DNA of 5,304 nt. Origin: Cyclobacteriaceae bacterium. Its GTDB lineage: Bacteria > Bacteroidota > Bacteroidia > Cytophagales > Cyclobacteriaceae. Of the stretch, positions 1-5,304 are shown piece after piece. A program made the position numbers and the translations under genes. Below the pieces are notes generated by a model. That model was not told where the DNA came from. It did no database searches and saw only the letters and a program-made list of their open reading frames with translations. The DNA lies in NCBI GenBank assembly GCA_947458795.1, contig CANHCD010000175.1, positions 1-5,304 on the forward strand, in the 5' to 3' direction. The first letter of the stretch is position 1, and each line of letters starts with the position of its first letter.

Positions 1-1
1 A

Positions 2-289
2 ACCTACAAAACAATATTTGTAGCTACCTTCTTATTAATCAGCCTTGCGATCGTTATTGGATTGGTCATTGCCTTTTCAGATTGGCGATTTAGAGAAACT
101 ATTTTGGCAAGCCAACTCTACAGTTCGATTACTTTATCCTTTTTTTGCCTGCTATTAATTTGGATTTCCACCATTTTTGGCTGGTTAAATAGTGGAACTT
201 GGGGTTACGTTCTGTCATTTTTTGCAGGTGCAGGAATTTACTATTTGGTGAGGCGATATGGAGGAATGATAAAAATTAACAAGCCCTAA
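2..289 (+). CDS. Small multi-pass membrane protein, 5'-truncated by the window edge
   Basis: This frame is open from the first bases of the window, so the visible 95 residues are the C-terminal part of a longer protein. A TTG at position 62 could in principle start a shorter product, but it would fall inside the first hydrophobic stretch, so a start outside the window is more likely. Three hydrophobic segments are visible, at about residues 5-25, 41-61 and 67-84 of the visible part, joined by short polar loops (SDWRFRE and LNSGT). The tail is basic (RRYGG...KINKP), which fits a cytoplasmic C-terminus. I recognise no family signature. The stop codon lies seven bases before the next small membrane-protein gene, so the two are probably co-transcribed and may form a membrane complex. 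Coding status is fairly secure from the hydrophobic pattern; function is unknown. Confidence 0.7.
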   Translation, partial: TYKTIFVATFLLISLAIVIGLVIAFSDWRFRETILASQLYSSITLSFFCLLLIWISTIFGWLNSGTWGYVLSFFAGAGIYYLVRRYGGMIKINKP

Positions 290-296
290 TTTAACG

Positions 297-527
297 ATGA
301 ACAAAATCGCAAAAGAGGTTCTATTTTTCTTTCTGTTTTCCTACCTAGCAATTTGGATTTGTTTCCCCGTTCTCATTGCTATGGATCCCAAGGCTTCATC
401 CCCTATTTGGAGTCCTTTGGAGGAGGTGTACCTTATTCAACTTTTCTTTTTTGTGTGGTTGGTAAGCCTTCTTGCCTTGTATGCGCTTCGACTGCTTGTA
501 TTTTTTATAATTAAAAAATACGAATAA
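297..527 (+). CDS. Small two-helix membrane protein of unknown function
   Basis: The ORF encodes 76 residues starting at an ATG seven bases after the preceding stop, a spacing that suggests translational coupling. A GGAGGA sequence lies about 30 bases upstream, too far to be its ribosome site, and lack of a close Shine-Dalgarno sequence is normal in Bacteroidota. Two transmembrane segments are predicted, at about residues 7-29 and 45-71. Between them is a loop with several prolines (MDPKASSPIWSPLEE), and the C-terminus ends in KKYE. The short basic N-terminus (MNKIAKE) and basic C-terminus predict that both ends are cytoplasmic and the loop periplasmic. There is no lipobox or clear signal-peptide cleavage site. 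No family is recognised. It probably works with the upstream membrane protein; the 485-base gap that follows argues against a shared transcript with the ATPase gene. Confidence 0.7.
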   Translation: MNKIAKEVLFFFLFSYLAIWICFPVLIAMDPKASSPIWSPLEEVYLIQLFFFVWLVSLLALYALRLLVFFIIKKYE

Positions 528-648
528 TCAATTGGGGGTAATCTGCCTTTTTCTTCCTCACTTCATTTCCCTATAAATATTCTTTCTAGACGCAACAAAT
601 TAGAAATCTGACGGATTAGTTTTGCTACTTCACTGGATATACTGTATT

Positions 649-792
649 AATGATTATCCGTTTTTTCAACAGTATCCAAGTAAAAAAGGTTTGAAGTTCA
701 ATTATTTAGCTGTGGACTTAGGACAGTGGTCAGTTCAATCTATGTGGTTAACCTGGGATTTTGAGCTAGTGGCATGAATGTGGATAATCATT
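649..792. repeat. 11-base inverted repeat, arms 131 bases apart by start
   Basis: AATGATTATCC at 649-659 is the exact reverse complement of GGATAATCATT at 782-792. The arms lie within the gap before the ATPase gene. They are too far apart for a simple terminator, but could be two copies of one operator half-site in opposite orientation or a long-range RNA pairing. In an AT-rich 485-base region a chance match of this length is not very improbable, so functional confidence is low. Confidence 0.3.
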
Positions 793-873
793 TTATATTT
801 TCCGACTCATTATTAGAATTTACCAAGGGTATTCGCTAATTTTATTTTGTAGTGCCGTATTTTTTTGTCCTAC

Positions 874-907
874 TTTTAATTGAAGGATCTATTTTCTATA
901 CTTTTTG
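874..907 (+). promoter_or_regulatory. Weak candidate Bacteroidota-type promoter for the ATPase gene
   Basis: The Bacteroidota housekeeping promoter is TTTG, about 19-21 bases, then TAnnTTTG. Here TTTT (874-877) is followed after 21 bases by TACTTTTT (899-906), with the expected G one base late at 907. Transcription would begin roughly 100 bases before the ATG at 1013. Neither element is exact, and T-rich sequence makes such matches common. Alternatives are the exact -7 element at 617-624, which lacks a -33 partner, and the TATAAT at 940-945. Confidence 0.15.
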
Positions 908-1012
908 TTTAGTGTATTAGTATTGAGTAAAATGGTTTGTATAATTTATCTATTTAATTGTGCTTTTCATTTAGAAAAAAAAGGTTTAGTAATCAAATCT
1001 AAGATTTAGTTT

Positions 1013-4000
1013 ATGGAGATTTTAAATTCTCAAAATGATACTTTAATTGGGGATACAGGTTTTTTGGCTGGAAGGCAAAGACAGGTATTCGATTTACTTA
1101 GCTTGTTTCAGACCTCTCAATTAATTGGATTTATTGGAGAAAATGGATCGGGAAAAACGACCCTAATCAAAAATGGATTGTTCCCAGAGTTAGAAAAAGG
1201 GTTTTTGGGTATTGCAGGAAAAAAATGGAAGACGGTTACGATTCGTCCGGGCATTACTCCTTTAGAAAACCTTTCAGCAGGGGTAGCAAAGTTGGGATTA
1301 ACGAGTGGAAAGCAAAAATTGGAGGAGGAGGTATTTCTTACTGAATCCATGCGCTTGTCTAATGAAGGCTTAAAGAATGCATGCCTTCCCAATCCAAATC
1401 AAAAAAGTGAATTTAACTCACTAGTAGTTATCGATAATTTTGAGGACCTTTTCCAGTACAGAGATGTAGCGGCAAATGCAAGTGACTGGGATGATACAGT
1501 AAAGAGCTTTATTCAGAATGTAACCAAATGTGCTAGTTATTCTTCCATTCCGATTTACTTCTTGGTGGTGCTCCGGACCCAGTACATGTCCAAACTTTTT
1601 GAATACCGTCATTTTTATGAAAAAGTATCTTCCTCTCAATACAACCTTCCTCAGTTCAGAAAATCTGAATTTTCGGAAGTTGTAAAAACTCTTTTGAGCA
1701 GTTCCAAAAAGAAAATCCATAAAGATGGGATGGATTTCTTATTCAATCAATTTGGGAAAGATCAAAAAAATCTGACCCTATTAGGCCTTTACCTTCGTGA
1801 GGTACTAGCAACCTCGGCTGATTCTTCCAAAGATGAAATTGGATTAGAAACCTTGCTTCAGATTCCTAGTGACACACTTTATGCACGAAAGCTGGATGAT
1901 TTTTTTGATTCTCTTGAAGAACGTCAAAAAATACTAGCAGAAAAATTATTCAAGCAAATTACGGTTACGCAGGATGCATCTAGTTTCAATAAACCAACGC
2001 TTGCAGACCATTTTTTAAAGGTTTCAGGAGCGCATCTCAATGAGCTTGGTCCCTTAATTCAATCCTTTCAAACTACATGTTCTTATGTGTTTGAGGTGGT
2101 GTTACCCCTTCAAGAACGGCTTGAGCTTAAAAATCAGCCTTTAACCTCGGGATTAGCGGTGATTGACATTAAAAACGATCAATTTATCCCCAATTGGCCG
2201 CGTTTGGTGGAGTGGATCAAGGAAGAGCGGGATTCGCAAGACTTGTATAAAAAACTCAGCGAAAAATCAACCTTGTTTGACAAGGGATTAACCGATTATT
2301 TGAAGACACCTGATTTGGACTTGGCACTTACTTGGTATGAGGAGCAAAATCCTGACGTATTATGGGGCAATCAGTTCGATTCAAATTACGAGCATACGAT
2401 TTCCTATTTGCTTACGAGTAAGGCGAAGTTTCAAGAGGATATCTTGAAAAAAGAGTTGGCGAAAAAAGAAAAAGCGAAGCGTTTGAGAAAAACTATTACT
2501 GTGGTTAGTATCATCACCGTATTTGTGCTAATTATTATCTCGGCGCTATTAGTTAAATCAAGACAATCAGAAGCAGAAGCATTAAAAGATAGGAGCGCAG
2601 CATTATTAGCAACAAAAAAGGCTGAAGAATCAAAAAAGAAGGCTAATGATTTAGCTGAAGAAGCACTTCAAGCATCAATACTTGCTCAAGAGGAAAAAGA
2701 TAAGGCTAAAAGGAGTGAGAAGAGTGCTAAAGTAGCAAAAGAACAAGCTGAGTTAAGTAACCAAAGGGCAGTAATTAGCTTGGAGATGGCAAATGATGCT
2801 CAAAAAGCTCTGGAAGGTGAAAAAAAAGAATTAAATAAAACACTTATTAATCTTGATATTTCTAACAAGGAGGCAAGAGAGGCTACCATGCAAGCAAATA
2901 ATTCTCGAAGATATGATTCCATACTAAACTCCATTTCGAGCTTGAGAATCCAAATTCAAAACAAGGATTATGATCCCGCTAACCTCGATTCACTTCTGGA
3001 TGTCGTGAAGCAATCCTACCTGAATTACAATAGAGCTACCTTGGCGAATAAAGGGATAAATATTCCCAACAATAACATGTATCAGGTATTGGTGGCCATG
3101 CGAAATGAATTGATGCATAAAGGTGATCTAAAACAAGTTCCAAAAGACTTAGCATCTTTAGGGAATGGTATTCGGGAAATTAGCATTTCCCCTGGAGGCT
3201 ATGTTGCAGTCGGAGGAGATGGTGGTATTTTGCTATATTCTAAGCAGCCTTACATTCCCGGCAATGATTCGCTATACAGATTTCCTATTGGTGGTAAAGA
3301 CCGTATTCGTTCGTTGGAGTTTGTCTCCAACAACGAGCTACTTATCGGGACGGTGCAAGGTAAACTCCTTCAGTTTAATACCAACACAGCTACCAAAAAA
3401 GTACTTGAGGTTGGGATTTCCATCGATCAAATAGTAGATCAAATACTGGTTACCCCCAAAGGAGTGTTTGTACTCGCTGGAGGACAAGTACGTAGGATGC
3501 CTCTTAGTGAACTAACTAAAACTGCAGGAACCAAAGAACTTCCTAAAGCTTCAGCCATTCCAAAGGAATTGCCTAAAGCTCCAGGAATTCCTAAAGAGCT
3601 GCCTAAAACTGCAACAGCTCCCAAGGTTCAAACTACAGCCGAAACAGTTACTGGTCTTTCTGCGAAAAGCATGTTTAGGCTCAATGAGGAAAAAATATTG
3701 ATCGTAAGAAATGACAATGCACTTGTGTTGCTGGATATTGCCACACTCCAATGGCAACCCATCAACTCAGATTTAAACTTAAAAAGAGCTGTTACTTCTC
3801 TAAAAAGTTCAGGAGGGAAATTGTTTTTAGGACTTGACAATGGAAATGTTGTCTTAGCTAATCTCCAGCAATTAGGAAACACCTATAGCATCAAGTCTGG
3901 TGGAACCATTTTTGCCCATCGGACACGAATCACAAGTTTGGCTTATGATGAATCTTCCAAAAAACTATTTACCGCTAGTTTGGATAAATCTGCCAAAATA

Positions 4001-4213
4001 TTTGACTTGAAGCTCGAAAAACTTAGCATTAAAGAAATTGAAAGAAGTCCGTATAGTTTAGAAGGTTTTGAAAAGTGGATCTGGGATTTTGGGTTGATTC
4101 AAACAGGTAAAGTAAAAACACTATTGACCGTAGACGAAAATGGAAAACTTAAATCTTGGCAAACTGATGCGGAATCGCTCTACAATGAAATTATTTCTTC
4201 AATTAAAAAGTAG
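1013..4213 (+). CDS. Membrane-anchored nSTAND1-type ATPase with coiled coil and WD40 beta-propeller
   Basis: This 1066-residue protein is a STAND-class signalling ATPase, a nucleotide-dependent switch. In order it shows an nSTAND1-like NTPase (about 8-270), with FLAGRQ at 17-22, Walker A GENGSGKTT at 42-50 and Walker B VVIDNFEDLF at 138-147, plus an LRTQY segment at 187-191 matching the family's LRxDF. A helical, winged-helix-like part follows (about 290-430) and contains WPRLVEWIKEERDS at 395-408. One transmembrane helix lies at about 494-514, after a very basic stretch (479-493). Next come an Ala/Lys/Glu-rich coiled coil (about 516-632), a helical connector (about 633-715) and roughly seven WD40-like blades (about 718-1052). 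The clearest blade is at 968-1000 (AHRTRITSLAY...TASLDKSAKIFDL). The start is firm because an in-frame TAG lies two codons upstream and the next methionine falls after Walker A. No effector domain precedes the NTPase. It is followed by a small ORF and a TonB-dependent receptor gene. Architecture is confident; the signal and output are unknown. Confidence 0.92.
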   Translation: MEILNSQNDTLIGDTGFLAGRQRQVFDLLSLFQTSQLIGFIGENGSGKTTLIKNGLFPELEKGFLGIAGKKWKTVTIRPGITPLENLSAGVAKLGLTSGKQKLEEEVFLTESMRLSNEGLKNACLPNPNQKSEFNSLVVIDNFEDLFQYRDVAANASDWDDTVKSFIQNVTKCASYSSIPIYFLVVLRTQYMSKLFEYRHFYEKVSSSQYNLPQFRKSEFSEVVKTLLSSSKKKIHKDGMDFLFNQFGKDQKNLTLLGLYLREVLATSADSSKDEIGLETLLQIPSDTLYARKLDDFFDSLEERQKILAEKLFKQITVTQDASSFNKPTLADHFLKVSGAHLNELGPLIQSFQTTCSYVFEVVLPLQERLELKNQPLTSGLAVIDIKNDQFIPNWPRLVEWIKEERDSQDLYKKLSEKSTLFDKGLTDYLKTPDLDLALTWYEEQNPDVLWGNQFDSNYEHTISYLLTSKAKFQEDILKKELAKKEKAKRLRKTITVVSIITVFVLIIISALLVKSRQSEAEALKDRSAALLATKKAEESKKKANDLAEEALQASILAQEEKDKAKRSEKSAKVAKEQAELSNQRAVISLEMANDAQKALEGEKKELNKTLINLDISNKEAREATMQANNSRRYDSILNSISSLRIQIQNKDYDPANLDSLLDVVKQSYLNYNRATLANKGINIPNNNMYQVLVAMRNELMHKGDLKQVPKDLASLGNGIREISISPGGYVAVGGDGGILLYSKQPYIPGNDSLYRFPIGGKDRIRSLEFVSNNELLIGTVQGKLLQFNTNTATKKVLEVGISIDQIVDQILVTPKGVFVLAGGQVRRMPLSELTKTAGTKELPKASAIPKELPKAPGIPKELPKTATAPKVQTTAETVTGLSAKSMFRLNEEKILIVRNDNALVLLDIATLQWQPINSDLNLKRAVTSLKSSGGKLFLGLDNGNVVLANLQQLGNTYSIKSGGTIFAHRTRITSLAYDESSKKLFTASLDKSAKIFDLKLEKLSIKEIERSPYSLEGFEKWIWDFGLIQTGKVKTLLTVDENGKLKSWQTDAESLYNEIISSIKK
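2614..2638 (+). other. Two in-phase A-AAA-AAG slippery heptamers in the coiled-coil coding region
   Basis: Positions 2614-2620 and 2632-2638 both read A AAA AAG in the zero-frame phase used for -1 frameshifting in dnaX. A -1 slip at the first would add one Gly codon and then stop at TGA (2623-2625); a slip at the second would reach TAA at 2644-2646. Either would release a product of about 535-545 residues with ATPase and transmembrane helix but no propeller. An AGGAG lies at 2591-2595, and a seven-pair stem with one bulge can form at 2654-2673. Spacings are longer than in dnaX, and lysine-rich coding sequence produces such heptamers by chance, so this is only a candidate. Confidence 0.2.
3506..3622 (+). 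repeat. Lys/Pro-rich decapeptide repeat inside the propeller
   Basis: Three tandem ten-residue units, KELPKASAIP, KELPKAPGIP and KELPKTATAP, occupy residues 841-870 (bases 3533-3622). A degenerate nine-residue unit, SELTKTAGT, precedes them at 832-840. The units differ at several codon positions (Leu as CTT, TTG and CTG; Glu as GAA or GAG), so this is not a fresh DNA duplication. It sits between propeller blades (the preceding strand ends near 831, the next blade begins near 885) and is probably an extended, flexible loop. Confidence 0.85.
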
Positions 4214-4303
4214 CAGGTGATTCCTTATACAGCTTACTGCTCTTAAAATATTTAGCTGCTATTTTGAAACTTGATTTTACCAAAGAGGGCTAAAAAAATT
4301 AGT

Positions 4304-4498
4304 ATGACTTCGAAATTACAAAACGATAACTTACCAGCAATTAACCAAATGAGCTCTCGTTTGGAAACGAATAGATTGCTTGTTTCGATTAAAACTGAAG
4401 ATCATTACTTTGATGATTTCTTTTTGAGGCAATTCGCAGCGAATGACAGAACCATTAAGATCTGTCCACTCGAAACAACTAAATTGCTTACAAATTAA
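4304..4498 (+). CDS. Small hypothetical protein between the ATPase and receptor genes
   Basis: The ORF encodes 64 residues from an ATG at 4304; an in-frame TTG at 4271 would add eleven residues with a basic start (MILPKRAKK). A GAGGG lies at 4285-4289, about 14 bases before the ATG, which slightly favours the shorter form but is not decisive. The product has no signal peptide or transmembrane segment and mixes charged and aromatic residues, for example TEDHYFDDFFLRQF around residues 32-45. I recognise no family. Its position, 90 bases after the ATPase gene and 29 bases before the receptor gene on the same strand, suggests membership of one operon. A small regulator, an adaptor, a remnant of a larger gene, or a non-coding leader for the receptor are all possible. 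Short ORFs arise by chance in AT-rich DNA, so coding status is uncertain. Confidence 0.4.
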   Translation: MTSKLQNDNLPAINQMSSRLETNRLLVSIKTEDHYFDDFFLRQFAANDRTIKICPLETTKLLTN

Positions 4499-4527
4499 TT
4501 TTAGTAATCTATAAGAATATCTGTCTT

Positions 4528-5304
4528 ATGAAAAATAGTAGTACTGTTCTTTCCCTTTTATTCCTACTGCTTAGCAGTACAACTGTTTTTGCTCAAAACA
4601 ATCCTTGCACAATAACGAAGGTAGACTTAAGTAAGGATAATTACTTGGTAGGAGATTTTGCTAGTGTTAAAAAAGAGCTAGTTCCATGTGTTAAGGCACA
4701 AAGCTTTGAAAATCCTGATGTTCTAAACCAAGCAAGAGAATTACTGGCCTTGACAGCGATTGTGGAAGATTCTCTTGAGTTAGCTAAAGTTTATATTTTC
4801 GAAATTGTAAGCTCCAATAGCAATTTTTCTTCCGACTACAGGAATATTGTTTTTGATAATATTTTAGATGAAGTTAAGCGTGAAAATGTAGGGGTTACAG
4901 TCAGTTCGGTATCCAAGAAAGCGGAAAATCTAAATACGGCTCCAGCTTCTGTCAAGCTTGTGACTCATGAAGAAATCATGGATCGTGGGTACAAGGACAT
5001 TGTAGACTTGTTGAGCGATATGCCAGGATTTGATATCAGTAAAACGTTCTCCACGCTTTATGCCAATATAAATCAACTCGGTTTTCGACAAGAAAATACG
5101 GAACGAACACTTTTTATGGTAGATGGAGTGGAAGAAAATGATATTTGGCTGAATTGGGCCTATATTTCTAGGCAATTTCCCTTGTCTAATGTGAAGGCGG
5201 TAGAAATTTTATATGGTCCATCTTCTACCATGTATGGACCTAGGGCGTTTATTGGTGCCATAAATATCATTACCTATTTCCCCAAAGATATCCCTAAAGA
5301 TTCC
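4528..5304 (+). CDS. TonB-dependent outer-membrane receptor, 3'-truncated, with extra N-terminal helical domain
   Basis: The first 259 residues of a TonB-dependent receptor are visible; the frame is still open at the right edge, so the barrel is missing. A signal peptide covers residues 1-22 (MKNSS, a hydrophobic core, then VFA before Q23). Residues about 23-118 form a mostly helical domain with YLVGDFASVKKELVPC, a run of Leu/Ala helices and cysteines at 27 and 54; it resembles a TPR-like repeat pair and is not the beta-sandwich domain of SusC-type receptors. The plug domain follows at about 121-252, with NTAPASVKLVTHEEI, LLSDMPGFDIS, LFMVDGVEEND and the hallmark VEILYGPSSTMYGPRAFIGA then INIIT. 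Such receptors import scarce ligands using TonB energy, and some also signal. The substrate cannot be told. Co-direction and a short spacer link it to the small ORF and, less firmly, to the ATPase gene. The family call is firm; the N-terminal domain type is inferred. Confidence 0.93.
   Translation, partial: MKNSSTVLSLLFLLLSSTTVFAQNNPCTITKVDLSKDNYLVGDFASVKKELVPCVKAQSFENPDVLNQARELLALTAIVEDSLELAKVYIFEIVSSNSNFSSDYRNIVFDNILDEVKRENVGVTVSSVSKKAENLNTAPASVKLVTHEEIMDRGYKDIVDLLSDMPGFDISKTFSTLYANINQLGFRQENTERTLFMVDGVEENDIWLNWAYISRQFPLSNVKAVEILYGPSSTMYGPRAFIGAINIITYFPKDIPKDS

Larger units (their letters stand above)
528..1012. other. 485-base AT-rich intergenic region
   Basis: No ORF of credible length is present on either strand. 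The longest noticed are mini-ORFs of 11 residues (742-777) and 21 residues (774-839), which overlap by ATGA and lack support. The region holds an 11-base inverted repeat (649-659 with 782-792), an imperfect hairpin (634-645 with 669-678) and several T-rich stretches. An exact match to the Bacteroidota -7 element, TAGTTTTG, lies at 617-624 but has no TTTG about 20 bases upstream. A TATAAT lies at 940-945 without a good -35 partner. An in-frame TAG at 1007-1009 shows that the downstream gene does not extend into this region. It most likely contains the promoter and leader of the ATPase gene and the 3' end of the upstream pair's transcript. No tRNA-like fold or recognised riboswitch was seen. Confidence 0.7.

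Noticed and set aside
499..520. Perfect 9-base AT-only inverted repeat with a four-base loop
   Set aside because: It contains only A and T, lies in codons for Phe, Ile and Lys at the end of a membrane protein, and has no T tail; expected from composition.
742..839. Two mini-ORFs of 11 and 21 residues overlapping by ATGA
   Set aside because: Too short to separate from chance in AT-rich DNA; no ribosome site or recognisable product.
1117..1720. Two reverse-strand ORFs of 91 and 99 codons
   Set aside because: They lie entirely inside the well-supported ATPase domain on the opposite strand and show no recognisable protein features.
3165..3882. One forward and three reverse ORFs of 61-89 codons over the propeller
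   Set aside because: All overlap the propeller-coding frame; the reverse ones partly reflect the complement of the decapeptide repeat.
4211..4266. Possible terminator after the ATPase gene (AGCAG 4212-4216 with CTGCT 4237-4241, or TAGCAG 4211-4216 with CTGCTA 4256-4261)
   Set aside because: The stems are short, one is bulged, and neither is followed by a convincing T run, so a real terminator is not supported.
4383..4412. Promoter-like TTTC, 18 bases, TTACTTTG ahead of the receptor gene
   Set aside because: Both elements are imperfect, spacing is short for Bacteroidota promoters, and it lies inside the small ORF.
4930..5175. Reverse-strand ORF of 81 codons
   Set aside because: It is antisense to the receptor plug domain, whose conserved motifs show that the forward frame is the real one.

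Overview
The window looks like an AT-rich chromosomal segment of a Bacteroidota bacterium, probably of the Cytophagales type. The evidence is a TonB-dependent receptor of a Bacteroidota style, start codons preceded by A-rich stretches rather than a clear Shine-Dalgarno sequence, and a large STAND ATPase of the nSTAND1-WD40 type. Species cannot be read from the sequence. All genes I accept are on the + strand; no tRNA, rRNA, CRISPR array, insertion sequence or phage gene was seen.

Layout. Positions 2-527 hold two small membrane-protein genes seven bases apart; the first is cut by the left edge. Positions 528-1012 are a 485-base AT-rich gap with no convincing gene, an 11-base inverted repeat and only weak promoter-like matches. 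Positions 1013-4213 encode the main gene, a 1066-residue protein with an nSTAND1-like P-loop ATPase, one transmembrane helix, a long coiled coil and a C-terminal WD40-like beta-propeller. After 90 bases comes a 64-residue ORF of unknown function (4304-4498). After 29 more bases comes a TonB-dependent receptor (4528 to the right edge) with a signal peptide, an unusual helical N-terminal domain and a complete plug; its barrel lies outside the window.

How the genes may work together (inference). The three genes from 1013 rightwards are co-directional and could form one operon. Positive charge on the N-terminal side of the ATPase's transmembrane helix predicts the ATPase in the cytoplasm and the coiled coil plus propeller in the periplasm. 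The neighbouring receptor carries an extra domain predicted to face the same periplasm. This suggests an envelope-spanning sensor: an outer-membrane receptor, a periplasmic propeller and a cytoplasmic STAND switch. That would differ from the FecA/FecR-type link from receptors to sigma factors. A STAND-type conflict (defence) system is the main alternative. Neither can be decided from this window, which shows no recognisable effector.
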